Shown piece after piece: positions 1 through 11,212 of a DNA stretch of 64,000 nucleotides. The notes below the pieces were generated by a model. The model made no database searches. It had not been told where the DNA came from and saw only the letters and a program-made list of their open reading frames with translations. Made by a program: the position numbers and the translations under genes. The stretch is from Gallionella sp. (GTDB taxonomy: Bacteria; Pseudomonadota; Gammaproteobacteria; Burkholderiales; Gallionellaceae), in assembly GCA_030681375.1 (NCBI GenBank), contig JAUXWM010000023.1, positions 27,807 to 91,806 of the forward strand, written 5' to 3'. The stretch's first letter is position 1. Each line of letters starts with the position of its first letter.

Positions 1-142
1 TACTTCGCACGCGATCCAGCCGGCCTTCATTTAACACTACCAAGCCGGCTGAATCGTAGCCACGATATTCCAGTCGCTGCAATCCTTCCAACAAGATAGG
101 CACAACATTACGTTGTGCTACTGCGCCCACGATTCCACACAT
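1..142 (-). CDS. glmS: GlmS N-terminus, glutamine-fructose-6-phosphate aminotransferase (partial)
   Basis: The ATG is at 142 on the minus strand and the frame runs open off the left edge. The visible protein starts [12 protein letters not shown], with the Cys2 that becomes the N-terminal nucleophile of the glutamine amidotransferase domain. It continues through [13 protein letters not shown], a GlmS signature. The enzyme makes glucosamine-6-phosphate for cell-wall precursors. It lies about 50 bp downstream of glmU, which acts two steps later, so the two are probably co-transcribed. Only about 47 residues are seen; the rest is outside the window. Confidence 0.93.
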   Translation of the reverse strand, partial: MCGIVGAVAQRNVVPILLEGLQRLEYRGYDSAGLVVLNEGRLDRVRS

Positions 143-190
143 AATTGATAGCCCGGTTATTAGTTAGTTGAGAGCAATGAGTAATCGCAA

Positions 191-1561
191 TTACTTACCC
201 GTCGTTTTCTTCACCGGCCGCCGCCATCCCTGGACAGAAACCTGTTTACTGCGCGACAACGTCAATTCGCCTTCAGGCGTATTGCGCGTAATCGTCGATC
301 CGGCGCCGATAGTTGATCCACGCGCGACCGTAACCGGAGCGACCAGCTGTGTATCCGAACCGATAAACACATCGTCCTCAATCACGGTGCGGTGTTTGTG
401 CGCGCCATCATAATTACAGGTGATGGTACCCGCGCCTACATTGACCCGGCGCCCGATCGTGGTATCGCCGATATAGCTCAAATGATTGGCTTTGCTGGAT
501 TGCGCTATTTCGCTATTCTTGATTTCGACAAAGTTTCCGATGTGAACATCGTCGTGCAACATTGTTCCGGGACGCAGGCGCGCGTAAGGACCGATGCGGC
601 AAGCCGATCCGACGTTACTGCCGTCAAGATGGCTATAGGGAGCAATCTGCGTACCTGCTGCGAGAACAGTGTTTTTAATGATGCAATAGGCGCCGATTTG
701 CACGTTATCACCCAGCTTGACCTCGCCTTCAAAAATGCAACCGACATCAATTTCCACATCGCGGCCACATTCCAGCGATCCTCGTACATCCAGACGAGCC
801 GGGTCAGCAAGCGTCACGCCCTGTGCCAGCAGCCGAGCAGCCAGTACCTGTTGCCAGCTGCGTTCCAGAACAGCTAACTGTGATTTGCTGTTTATCCCTT
901 GTATTTCCCATTCGTGGGCGGGTTGCACAGTACGCACCGCGACGCCCGCCTCGACCGCCATGCTGACAATGTCGGTTAAATAATATTCGCCCTGGATATT
1001 GTCTGTCCGCAATTGTGACAGCCAACCGCGCAGTTGCCCTGTCGGTGCAAGTAGAATTCCAGTATTTACTTCGGTAATTTCACGCTGTTCGTCGTTTGCA
1101 TCCTTCTCTTCGACTATGCTGATCACATCGCCCTGCGCGTTGCGCACGATACGACCATAGCCCGCAGGATTGGCCATATTAACGGTCAACAAGGTCAGCG
1201 CGCCACCAAGTTGCTGCATCGAGTGCAATGTTTTAGCCTGAATCAGAGGTACATCCCCGTATAACACCAGCGTCTGGCTGTCATCGGCAAGAGAGGGCAT
1301 AGCCTGTTGTACCGCGTGCCCAGTACCCAGTTGCGGTTCCTGAATTACAAATTGCGCAGCATATTGCCGCATGGCCTGGGGAACACTTTCACCGCCATGA
1401 CCATAAACCACAAATATTTTTTGCGGCTGGAGAGAAATTGCGCAATCGAGCACATGCTGCAGCAGAGGTTTCCCCGCCAGCGCGTGCAATACCTTCGGCT
1501 TTGCGGAATACATGCGTGTGCCTTTACCGGCAGCCAGAATTACAACGTTCAATTGGTTCAT
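191..1561 (-). CDS. glmU: Bifunctional GlmU, GlcNAc-1-phosphate uridyltransferase / GlcN-1-phosphate acetyltransferase
   Basis: The 456 aa match the usual length. The N-terminal nucleotidyltransferase domain shows LAAGKGTRM (residues 9-17), the sugar-nucleotide pyrophosphorylase signature. The C-terminal half, from about residue 250, has the hexapeptide repeats of a left-handed beta helix (for example [14 protein letters not shown] and [12 protein letters not shown]). The enzyme acetylates glucosamine-1-phosphate and couples it to UTP, giving UDP-GlcNAc for peptidoglycan and lipopolysaccharide. It follows the atp operon and precedes glmS, a common order in proteobacteria. The atpC terminator lies between it and atpC, so it probably has its own promoter in the 165-bp gap. 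Confidence 0.97.
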   Translation of the reverse strand: MNQLNVVILAAGKGTRMYSAKPKVLHALAGKPLLQHVLDCAISLQPQKIFVVYGHGGESVPQAMRQYAAQFVIQEPQLGTGHAVQQAMPSLADDSQTLVLYGDVPLIQAKTLHSMQQLGGALTLLTVNMANPAGYGRIVRNAQGDVISIVEEKDANDEQREITEVNTGILLAPTGQLRGWLSQLRTDNIQGEYYLTDIVSMAVEAGVAVRTVQPAHEWEIQGINSKSQLAVLERSWQQVLAARLLAQGVTLADPARLDVRGSLECGRDVEIDVGCIFEGEVKLGDNVQIGAYCIIKNTVLAAGTQIAPYSHLDGSNVGSACRIGPYARLRPGTMLHDDVHIGNFVEIKNSEIAQSSKANHLSYIGDTTIGRRVNVGAGTITCNYDGAHKHRTVIEDDVFIGSDTQLVAPVTVARGSTIGAGSTITRNTPEGELTLSRSKQVSVQGWRRPVKKTTGK

Positions 1562-1682
1562 ATCGCACCTTTACTGGGACGCGTAATTATAAACAATTTA
1601 CTCAATTTAAGCCGCGATACCGTGACAGCAAGACGGCATGCGTACATTATCATCTGCAGTCACGTACCAGAACGGCAGACAC

Positions 1683-1706
1683 AAAAAAAGCAGCCTAAGC
1701 TGCTCT
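1683..1706 (-). terminator. Rho-independent terminator of the atp operon
   Basis: Read on the minus strand, agcagc-ttag-gctgct forms a 6-bp stem with a 4-base loop, followed at once by a run of seven T. It starts about 20 bp after the atpC stop codon and separates the ATP synthase genes from glmU. Confidence 0.8.
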
Positions 1707-1726
1707 TCTTGTATTCTTGTGTAGAC

Positions 1727-2155
1727 CTAATGGCCTACGCTCTTGCGAATTTGTTGTATTGCACGCAACTGGGCGACCGCCTCGATAAGTTCCGATTGCG
1801 CTTGCGCGTAATCGATATCAGAAGTGCGATTCTTCATCGCTTCTTCAGCTGTCTGTTTAGCTTCCAGTGCACGTGCCTCATCCAAATCCTTGCCGCGAAT
1901 CGCTGTGTCAGAAAGTATGGTAACCACACTAGGCTGAACTTCAAGCATTCCACCCGAGACGTAGATCAATTCCTCTTCCGCAACATCTGGGCGCTTGATG
2001 CGCACAGAGCCAGCCTTGATGCGAGTTAACAACGGAGCATGGCGTGGATAAATTCCCAGCTCGCCCATTTCACCCGGCACCACGACCACTTCGGCCAGAC
2101 CGGAAAAAATCAGCTCTTCCGCGCTTACTACATCGACATGTACTGTCATTGCCAT
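1727..2155 (-). CDS. atpC: F1Fo ATP synthase epsilon subunit
   Basis: This 142-aa protein begins [14 protein letters not shown] and contains the conserved beta-sandwich stretch [20 protein letters not shown]. It ends in a helical hairpin rich in Ala, Glu and Gln. Epsilon sits on the central stalk of F1, couples rotation to Fo and can inhibit ATP hydrolysis. It is the last gene of atpIBEFHAGDC, 10 bp after atpD, and is followed by a terminator. Length and position are normal for the family. Confidence 0.96.
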   Translation of the reverse strand: MAMTVHVDVVSAEELIFSGLAEVVVVPGEMGELGIYPRHAPLLTRIKAGSVRIKRPDVAEEELIYVSGGMLEVQPSVVTILSDTAIRGKDLDEARALEAKQTAEEAMKNRTSDIDYAQAQSELIEAVAQLRAIQQIRKSVGH

Positions 2156-2165
2156 GGTGTTCCCC

Positions 2166-3596
<1,431 letters not shown>

Positions 3597-3627
3597 TTAT
3601 CGCCGTATCAAATAAACAATCAGCTAA

Positions 3628-4494
3628 TTAGCCTACCGCCGCCGCGCCACTACAAATCTCGGAGATCTCACGAGTAATTGCGGCCTGACGCGCTTTGTTA
3701 TATACCAATTTGAGATCAGCGATGACACTCTTGGCATTATCAGATGCAGCTTTCATCGCCACCATACGCGAGCTCTGCTCGGAGGCCATGTTTTCCACAA
3801 CCCCTTGATACACCAGCGACTCTACGTAGCGCAAAAGCAATTCGTCGATGACAACCTTGGCATCCGGCTCGTAAATATAATCCCAATTACCTTGTGCAGC
3901 ACCCAGTTGCTCGCCGCTAAGTGGCAACAACTGCTCTATGCAAGGCTCTTGCTTCATGGTGTTAACAAAATGGTTGTAGCCGATATGGATAGCATCGATC
4001 TCGCCCGCCACGTATGCATCGAGCATAACCTTGACTGCGCCTATCAGGCTGGCCAGGTGAGGAGCGTCGCCCAAACCGGTCAGGTTAGACTTAACGTCCG
4101 CACCGAGACGGTTCATGAAACCCAAACCCTTATTGCCAATCGCACAAACAGCGATACCTTTGCCCTCTGATTCCCAGGTCTTCATCTGGCCGATCACCAA
4201 ACGCAGCAAGTTGCTATTCAGTCCACCGCACAGACCTTTGTCAGATGTAATCAAAATCACACCCACTTTTTTAATGGTCTCGCGTTTGACTAGAAATGCA
4301 TGTTTATATTCTGCGTTGGCGTGCGAAAGGTGCGCCGCCACTGCGCGGATTTTATCTGCGTAAGGCCGTGCTGCGCGCATGCGTTCTTGTGCCTTACGCA
4401 TCTTGGCAGCGGCAACCATTTCCATGGCGCGTGTAATCTTGCGTGTATTTTCTACACTCTTGATTTTCGTGCGGATTTCTTTACTGCCAGCCAT
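3628..4494 (-). CDS. atpG: F1Fo ATP synthase gamma subunit
   Basis: The 288-aa protein starts [20 protein letters not shown] and ends [16 protein letters not shown]. Both ends are hallmark gamma segments that form the coiled-coil central shaft. The middle stretch [12 protein letters not shown] is also conserved. The subunit transmits rotation from the c ring to the catalytic sites. A tandem hairpin repeat occupies the 132-bp gap between it and atpA, directly upstream of its ribosome-binding site. Confidence 0.97.
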   Translation of the reverse strand: MAGSKEIRTKIKSVENTRKITRAMEMVAAAKMRKAQERMRAARPYADKIRAVAAHLSHANAEYKHAFLVKRETIKKVGVILITSDKGLCGGLNSNLLRLVIGQMKTWESEGKGIAVCAIGNKGLGFMNRLGADVKSNLTGLGDAPHLASLIGAVKVMLDAYVAGEIDAIHIGYNHFVNTMKQEPCIEQLLPLSGEQLGAAQGNWDYIYEPDAKVVIDELLLRYVESLVYQGVVENMASEQSSRMVAMKAASDNAKSVIADLKLVYNKARQAAITREISEICSGAAAVG

Positions 4495-4509
4495 TTCTTA
4501 CTCCACCTT

Positions 4510-4627
4510 ATAACCAGCCACCTGGCAACCCATTAGGGTTGCGTGGCGGGATGGTTAGTTGTTTTATCATAACCATCCACTTGGCAACCGTCTTTTGGTT
4601 GCTTAGTGGGATGGCTAGCTGTTACAT
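4510..4627 (-). repeat. Tandem pair of 59-bp hairpin units in the atpA-atpG gap
   Basis: Two imperfect direct copies, 4510-4568 and 4569-4627, share the frame ataacc..ccac.tggcaacc..ggttgc..gtgg..ggatgg.tag.tgtt. Each copy is also an inverted repeat: GCAACC pairs with GGTTGC across a short loop, flanked by CCAC/GTGG and CCATCC/GGATGG arms. The transcript would carry two strong stem-loops between atpA and atpG. Unit 2 ends on the atpA stop codon. There is no following T run, so simple termination is unlikely. A role in RNA stability or differential subunit expression is inference. Confidence 0.75.
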
Positions 4628-6168
4628 CAGTAAACTGCAGTTGCTTTGAATTCCTCAATCGCAGCAGATAACAGCTTCTCATTATCCGCACTCAGGTCTT
4701 TTTTGGATTCAATCGTATCCATCAATTCCTTGTTTTTGGACTTCAGGTAAGCATGTACTGCGGATTCAAATGCCAATGCCTTAGGCACCGCAACATCGTC
4801 GAAGTAGCCTTTGTTCACGCAGAACAGAGTAACTGCCATTTCGGCAACGGACAGTGGGCAGTATTGCAACTGTTTCATCAGCTCTGTTACCAGCTTGCCG
4901 CGTTCCAGTTGCTTGCGTGTTGCCTCGTCCAGGTCAGAAGCGAACTGAGCAAAAGCTGCCAATTCACGATACTGAGCCAATGCCAGACGCACACCGCCAC
5001 CGAGCTTCTTGATTACTTTGGTCTGAGCAGCACCACCTACGCGGGATACTGAAACACCGGCGTTAATCGCAGGACGAATACCGGCGTTAAACAAGTCGGT
5101 CTCAAGGAAAATCTGACCGTCGGTAATCGAAATCACGTTGGTAGGAACGAATGCGGAAACGTCACCTGCTTGAGTCTCGATGATAGGCAACGCTGTCAAC
5201 GATCCTGTCTTACCTTTAACTTCACCATTGGTGAATTTCTCTACGTAATCAGCATTGACGCGGGCTGCACGTTCCAGCAGGCGAGAGTGCAGGTAGAAAA
5301 CGTCACCAGGATAAGCTTCACGACCCGGAGGACGGCGCAGCAACAGTGAAATCTGACGGTATGCCCAAGCTTGCTTGGTCAAATCGTCATATACGATCAG
5401 CGCATCTTCGCCACGGTCGCGGAAGTATTCGCCCATAGTGCAGCCTGCATACGGCGCGAGGAATTGCATCGCAGCGGAATCAGATGCTGTAGCAGCAACG
5501 ATGATGGTGTAACCCAGCGCGCCGTGCTCTTCAAGTTTGCGTACTACGTTAACAACAGTCGAAGCCTTCTGACCGATAGCAACGTAGATACAGGTCATGT
5601 TCTGACCTTTCTGGTTGATGATCGCGTCGATCGCAACGGCAGTCTTGCCTGTCTGACGATCGCCAATGATCAATTCACGCTGGCCACGGCCAACCGGAAC
5701 CATAGAGTCAATAGACTTCAAACCTGTTTGTACCGGCTGATCGACTGACTGACGCTCAATAACACCCGGAGCGACTTTTTCGATCTTGTCGGTCATTTTG
5801 GCATTGATTGGGCCTTTGCCATCGATAGGCTGACCGAGCGCGTTAACGACACGACCGCACAATTCAGGACCTACTGGAACTTCCAGAATGCGACCGGTAC
5901 ACTTAACTGTGTCGCCTTCGGTGATGTGTTCATATTCGCCGAGAATAACGGCACCAACAGAATCACGCTCAAGGTTCAACGCAAGGCCGAATGTATTGCC
6001 GGGGAATTCCAACATTTCACCCTGCATTACGTCGGACAAACCGTAAACACGTACGATACCATCGGTTACGCTGACCACCGTACCTTCGGTGCGCGCCTGG
6101 GTCAGCGCTTCGAAATTATCGATGCGACTGCGAATCAAATTGCTTATTTCTGAAGGGTTGAGCTTCAT
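4627..6168 (-). CDS. atpA: F1Fo ATP synthase alpha subunit
   Basis: This protein has 513 aa, the same length as in E. coli. It shows the Walker A motif GDRQTGKT (residues 169-176) and the conserved segment [30 protein letters not shown], given here in parts: [15 protein letters not shown], then [15 protein letters not shown]. Alpha carries the non-catalytic nucleotide sites of F1 and alternates with beta. It is flanked by atpH and by the tandem hairpins that precede atpG. The start [12 protein letters not shown] matches family starts. Confidence 0.98.
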   Translation of the reverse strand: MKLNPSEISNLIRSRIDNFEALTQARTEGTVVSVTDGIVRVYGLSDVMQGEMLEFPGNTFGLALNLERDSVGAVILGEYEHITEGDTVKCTGRILEVPVGPELCGRVVNALGQPIDGKGPINAKMTDKIEKVAPGVIERQSVDQPVQTGLKSIDSMVPVGRGQRELIIGDRQTGKTAVAIDAIINQKGQNMTCIYVAIGQKASTVVNVVRKLEEHGALGYTIIVAATASDSAAMQFLAPYAGCTMGEYFRDRGEDALIVYDDLTKQAWAYRQISLLLRRPPGREAYPGDVFYLHSRLLERAARVNADYVEKFTNGEVKGKTGSLTALPIIETQAGDVSAFVPTNVISITDGQIFLETDLFNAGIRPAINAGVSVSRVGGAAQTKVIKKLGGGVRLALAQYRELAAFAQFASDLDEATRKQLERGKLVTELMKQLQYCPLSVAEMAVTLFCVNKGYFDDVAVPKALAFESAVHAYLKSKNKELMDTIESKKDLSADNEKLLSAAIEEFKATAVY

Positions 6169-6198
6169 CTGGATTTCCTTATCTTGATAAATCTATTA

Positions 6199-6732
6199 TC
6201 AGGCCAGGGCGTTAGCCATTTCGCCAAGACGGGTTCGCGCGGAACCATCAATTACTTTGTCTCCGGCACGAATAACAACACCACCTAGCAAATCTTTATT
6301 GACTTTACAGACCAGCTTAATTTCGCGCCCCATGCGCTTCTTCAACGAGCTGATGATTTTTTCTTGTTGCGCAGCTGACAAATCGAAAGCCGAGTCCACA
6401 ACCACATTAACGGTTTTTTCAGCTTCTGCCCGCAATGCTTCAAACAATACCGCTATTTCCGGCAATATTTGAAGACGTTGATTTTCGATCAACACTCGCA
6501 CAAAATTGTTCAGCTGACTCGATGGTTTGCCACCTAGCAAACCACTCATCAAACTTTCAACCTGAGCGGGCGTTACTTGCGGACTGCCGATGATTGCGTG
6601 CACTTCGGGATGAGCGACCGCTTCAGCCATGCTTACGATGGCTTCAGACCAGCCTTTCAAATCCGCCTGCTGTTGTGCCGCATCAAATGCGGCCTGCGCA
6701 TATGGCCGTGCTGTAGTTATGGCTTCAGACAT
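6199..6732 (-). CDS. atpH: F1Fo ATP synthase delta subunit
   Basis: The 177-aa protein begins with ITTARPYAQAAFDAA, the RPYA-A-F signature of the OSCP/delta family. It ends with a conserved block (GGVVIRAGDKVIDGSARTRL). Delta links the top of F1 to the peripheral stalk formed by the b subunits. It lies 5 bp after atpF and 30 bp before atpA, so it is clearly in the same operon. Confidence 0.96.
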   Translation of the reverse strand: MSEAITTARPYAQAAFDAAQQQADLKGWSEAIVSMAEAVAHPEVHAIIGSPQVTPAQVESLMSGLLGGKPSSQLNNFVRVLIENQRLQILPEIAVLFEALRAEAEKTVNVVVDSAFDLSAAQQEKIISSLKKRMGREIKLVCKVNKDLLGGVVIRAGDKVIDGSARTRLGEMANALA

Positions 6733-6737
6733 GATGT

Positions 6738-7208
6738 TCAGATTTCCGCAACGAGTTTATCGAGCAAGTCGTTATGTGCCTTGGCATCAATTTCACGACC
6801 CAAAATCTTACTAGCGCCCGCCAAAGCGATTGCCGAAACCTGGGTACGCAATTGTTCCTTGGCGCGAAACACTTCCTGATCTATTTCAGCCTTGGCGCCG
6901 GTGATAATACGATCACCTTCCGTTCTTGCCTGATCTTTAGCTGCTTCAATAATTTCGCTGGCGCGCTTTTCACCACCAGCCAGAATATCAGCTGATTTTT
7001 CTTTCGCTTCGCGCAATATTTCTGCAGCACGTTTTGCAGCCAATTCCAGATCGTGCTTCGCGCGCTCGGCATCGGCCAATCCATCAGCTATTTGTTTTTT
7101 GCGCTCTTCCAACGCAGCGATGATGGGTGTCCAGACGAACTTCATGCAGAACCACACGAACAGTGCGAACATGATGGTCTGGGCGAGAAGAGTTGCATTA
7201 ATGTTCAT
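6738..7208 (-). CDS. atpF: F1Fo ATP synthase b subunit
   Basis: The 156-aa protein opens with one transmembrane helix (MNINATLLAQTIMFALFVWF). A long charged helix rich in Ala, Glu, Lys and Arg follows, typical of the peripheral stalk dimer. Its length equals that of the E. coli b subunit. It anchors delta/F1 to the membrane sector and sits between atpE and atpH. There is no second b-like gene here, so a homodimer is expected. Confidence 0.96.
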   Translation of the reverse strand: MNINATLLAQTIMFALFVWFCMKFVWTPIIAALEERKKQIADGLADAERAKHDLELAAKRAAEILREAKEKSADILAGGEKRASEIIEAAKDQARTEGDRIITGAKAEIDQEVFRAKEQLRTQVSAIALAGASKILGREIDAKAHNDLLDKLVAEI

Positions 7209-7250
7209 GCAAGCTACCTTTCCTGAATTGCGCTATGACGCTTAGGTTAA

Positions 7251-7490
<240 letters not shown>

Positions 7491-7527
7491 TTATTTCTCC
7501 TGGTAGTTAAAGTTAAAGTTGAATAAA

Positions 7528-8442
<915 letters not shown>

Positions 8443-8452
8443 TTATCGCTAT

Positions 8453-8920
8453 CTACGTCGTTATTCTACTCAAAAACAAGCGCGCTACGATCAGCGCTGC
8501 TTGACCTATCACAAAGCCACCCAATACAGCGAGTGGCATTAATTTCAGTACTACCATACTCAAACCAAGCAGCATCACTACCATCAAAAATCTTTCGATG
8601 GCGTAAAAATACATGAGCCTTAGTTGATGATGTGCTTCCAGGCTAAGTTGCTGTGCTGACCGGGACATACGCCAGGCCAGTTGCGCTCCATTGAAAACCG
8701 ATACTGCTCCGCCAGTCAACAGTGCTATCGCCAGCTGCGGCGAGCTTTTCAAGCTGTAGGCGATGCCCGATACCACTAGCGTTACCGCCAGCTGCACCAC
8801 AACCACCCGCTGCGCTATTTGCTTTTCTTCAGCGTCAACATGCAAAAGCGCCGGAATAGTATCAGCGTTTTCCGGGTGTGTCAAACCTGGCTGTTGTACT
8901 TCAGCGGCCTCTTTACTCAA
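8453..8920 (-). CDS. atpI: ATP synthase assembly-associated protein AtpI
   Basis: This 155-aa protein has a polar N-terminus of about 40 residues, then four predicted membrane helices (for example VVVVQLAVTLVVSGIAYSL and LAVLGGFVIGQAALIVARLF). This is the pattern of AtpI/I-subunit proteins that open proteobacterial atp operons and may help c-ring assembly or magnesium uptake. The best start is a TTG at 8920 that overlaps the last codons of parB (TTGAGTAA), which suggests translational coupling. No ATG is available upstream of the first helix. The family is poorly conserved, so the call rests mainly on context. Confidence 0.85.
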   Translation of the reverse strand: MSKEAAEVQQPGLTHPENADTIPALLHVDAEEKQIAQRVVVVQLAVTLVVSGIAYSLKSSPQLAIALLTGGAVSVFNGAQLAWRMSRSAQQLSLEAHHQLRLMYFYAIERFLMVVMLLGLSMVVLKLMPLAVLGGFVIGQAALIVARLFLSRITT

Positions 8921-9782
8921 GAGATCTGCCTTCTTGCAGCTTAATCAGGAATTCTTCCAGCTGTTCATGACTCGCATATTCGATGACCAGCTTGCCCGCG
9001 CCTTTACTGCCCGATTTTATTTCTACCCGCGTTCCCAGACAGGCGCTTACTTCCTCCTGCAATCTGAGCGTATCCCTGTTCGGCACTATCTTTTTCTTCG
9101 CATTATCCGGTCCGGCCTCATGCGTTTGCCGCTGCACCAGCTTTTCCGCCTCGCGCACGGATAGCTGTTCCTTTACGATTTTGTTGGCCAACAGTATCTG
9201 TTGCGCGCCCTCCAGCGGCAACAACGCACGCGCATGCCCCATATCGAGGCGGTTTTCCATCAGCAAGTCCTGCACACCCTGAGGCAACTTGAGCAGCCTC
9301 AGTAAATTACTGGCGGCGCTGCGCGAGCGCCCAACGGCATCAGCCGCCGCCTGATGAGTCATCTCGAACTCATCAATCAGCCGCTGGATGCCGATCGCCT
9401 CTTCCAGCGGATTCAGATTTTCACGCTGAATGTTTTCAATCAGGGCGATTGCCAGCGCTGCATTGTCAGGCACGCTGCGCACCAGCACAGGAACGTGGCT
9501 CAGACCTGCAATCATCGAGGCGCGCCAGCGGCGCTCACCGGCAATTATTTCGTAACTATCATCGATCAACTGGCGCACAAGGATAGGCTGTATCACGCCC
9601 TGCACCTTAATTGAAGCCGCCAGATCCTGCAGCGCCTGTTCTGCGATGCTAGTGCGAGGCTGATACTTCCCCGGCTTGAGCAAGGTAATGCTCAAATCGC
9701 GCAACACATCATCTTTTTCGCTTTTCCCGCCGGATAACAAGGCTTCCAGCCCGCGGCCCAACCCTTTTGGTGGTTTTGTCAT
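8913..9782 (-). CDS. parB: Chromosome-partitioning protein ParB
   Basis: The 289-aa protein starts MTKPPKGLGRGLEALL, the motif that recruits ParA. The GERRWRA box (residues 82-88) is the CTP-binding signature of chromosomal ParB. ENIQRENLNPLEEA and a helix-turn-helix (THQAAADAVGRSRSAASNLL) follow. ParB loads at parS as a CTP clamp and spreads along DNA. Three perfect parS copies lie at 13168, 19784 and 22633. The gene is 11 bp after parA and overlaps atpI. Confidence 0.97.
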   Translation of the reverse strand: MTKPPKGLGRGLEALLSGGKSEKDDVLRDLSITLLKPGKYQPRTSIAEQALQDLAASIKVQGVIQPILVRQLIDDSYEIIAGERRWRASMIAGLSHVPVLVRSVPDNAALAIALIENIQRENLNPLEEAIGIQRLIDEFEMTHQAAADAVGRSRSAASNLLRLLKLPQGVQDLLMENRLDMGHARALLPLEGAQQILLANKIVKEQLSVREAEKLVQRQTHEAGPDNAKKKIVPNRDTLRLQEEVSACLGTRVEIKSGSKGAGKLVIEYASHEQLEEFLIKLQEGRSLE

Positions 9783-9793
9783 GCTCGCCTCCC

Positions 9794-10576
9794 TTAGGCT
9801 GATGTTGCGGATTTCGCCGCGTTATTCAATAACTCACCGGCCAGCGCCAAATATGCCTGCGTTCCCTTAGAGGCTTTATCGTGATAGAGCACTGGAACGC
9901 CGTAACTGGGCGCTTCCGCCAGACGCACATTGCGTGGAATGACAGTACGGTAAACTTTACTGCCAAAGTGCGCCTGCAACTGATCGGAAACCTGCTGCGC
10001 CAAAGTATTGCGCGGATCAAACATGGTGCGCAACAGCCCTTCAATTTCCAGTACCGGGTTCAAACTGGCACGCACCTTGCGGATGGTGTTAACCAAATCG
10101 CTTAATCCCTCAAGCGCGTAATATTCGCATTGCATCGGAATCATCACCGACTTCGCCGCACATAATCCGTTTAAAGTCAAAATGTTAAGCGCTGGCGGAC
10201 AATCGATCAACACATAATCATAATGATCCGCAACCAGTGCTAGCGCATCCTTTAGTCGCGTTTCGCGCTGTGAGAAATCAACCATTTCGATTTCTGCGCC
10301 CGCCAAATCCCGATTGGCCGGCAACACATCATACTTACCCAGCTCGGATTTTTTTCTGGCCTCAACGATAGTTTTAGTACCCAGCAGCACATGATAGACC
10401 GTGATTTCCAGATCACGCTTTTCTATTCCGCTGCCCATGGTCGCATTGCCTTGCGGGTCGAGGTCAATCAGCAACACCCGCTGCTTGGCTACGGCAAGAC
10501 TGGCCGCCAGATTCACGGTCGTCGTGGTTTTTCCCACCCCGCCCTTCTGATTGGTAATGGCCATAATTTTTGTCAT
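9794..10576 (-). CDS. parA: Chromosome-partitioning ATPase ParA
   Basis: This 260-aa protein has the deviant Walker A motif KGGVGKT (residues 11-17) and a Walker B-like YVLIDCPPAL. The N-terminal start MTKIMAITNQ is normal for chromosomal ParA/Soj, with no extra DNA-binding domain as in plasmid type Ia. Its ATP-dependent DNA gradient moves ParB-parS complexes. The ATG overlaps the rsmG stop codon (ATGA), which indicates coupling with rsmG. Confidence 0.97.
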   Translation of the reverse strand: MTKIMAITNQKGGVGKTTTTVNLAASLAVAKQRVLLIDLDPQGNATMGSGIEKRDLEITVYHVLLGTKTIVEARKKSELGKYDVLPANRDLAGAEIEMVDFSQRETRLKDALALVADHYDYVLIDCPPALNILTLNGLCAAKSVMIPMQCEYYALEGLSDLVNTIRKVRASLNPVLEIEGLLRTMFDPRNTLAQQVSDQLQAHFGSKVYRTVIPRNVRLAEAPSYGVPVLYHDKASKGTQAYLALAGELLNNAAKSATSA

Positions 10577-11208
10577 ATTGCCGATTCTCCTCTAGGCGTT
10601 GCAATAACCAAACAGCGCGCCGCATCCAGCCCCGGTACGCTCAACGGTATGATTTTTTCCATAACGCAATCATCCGGCATCCCCGACAGCTCATTTTCCG
10701 GCATGCCTTTCATGGCGACCCATCGGCCCTGTGGCGCGATCAGGTGGCGTGTCATGCGCAGGAAATCCCCCAACTCGGTAAAAGCACGCGAAGTAATTCC
10801 GTCAAACTTATCCGCCGTCTGGTATTCCTCTACTCTTGCACAACGAACCTGCACATTACGCAGTCCCAGCTCAATAATAGCCTGTTGCACAAAACCGGTC
10901 TTTTTACTATTGCTGTCCAACAGGACAAATTGCCATTCCGGCTGCACGATAGCCACAACCAAACCCGGCAAACCCGCACCGCAACCCACATCCAGCCAGC
11001 GTCCGGCTCCCAGATAAGGAATTATGGCCAGACTGTCCAGCAAGTGATGACTGAGCATTTGCTGAGGATCGCGGATCGCCGTCAGGTTATAGACCTTGTT
11101 CCACTTTACCAGCAAGGCCAGATAGTCGAGTAATTTCACCTGTTTTTCGCTACTGACCTGCATCCCCAGTTGAACAATACCGCGCTCCAACCCTTCGGAT
11201 AAGGCCAT
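10573..11208 (-). CDS. rsmG: 16S rRNA (guanine527-N7)-methyltransferase RsmG (GidB)
   Basis: The 211 aa contain the SAM-binding motif LDVGCGAGLPGLV and the family signature KWNKVYNLTAIRDP. I place the start at the ATG at 11208 (MALSEGLERGIVQL). It gives the same distance to KWNK as in E. coli and lies 5 bp after the mnmG stop. An upstream ATG at 11232 and a GTG at 11244 would overlap mnmG. The enzyme methylates G527 of 16S rRNA. Confidence 0.94.
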   Translation of the reverse strand: MALSEGLERGIVQLGMQVSSEKQVKLLDYLALLVKWNKVYNLTAIRDPQQMLSHHLLDSLAIIPYLGAGRWLDVGCGAGLPGLVVAIVQPEWQFVLLDSNSKKTGFVQQAIIELGLRNVQVRCARVEEYQTADKFDGITSRAFTELGDFLRMTRHLIAPQGRWVAMKGMPENELSGMPDDCVMEKIIPLSVPGLDAARCLVIATPRGESAI

Positions 11209-11212
11209 GCGA

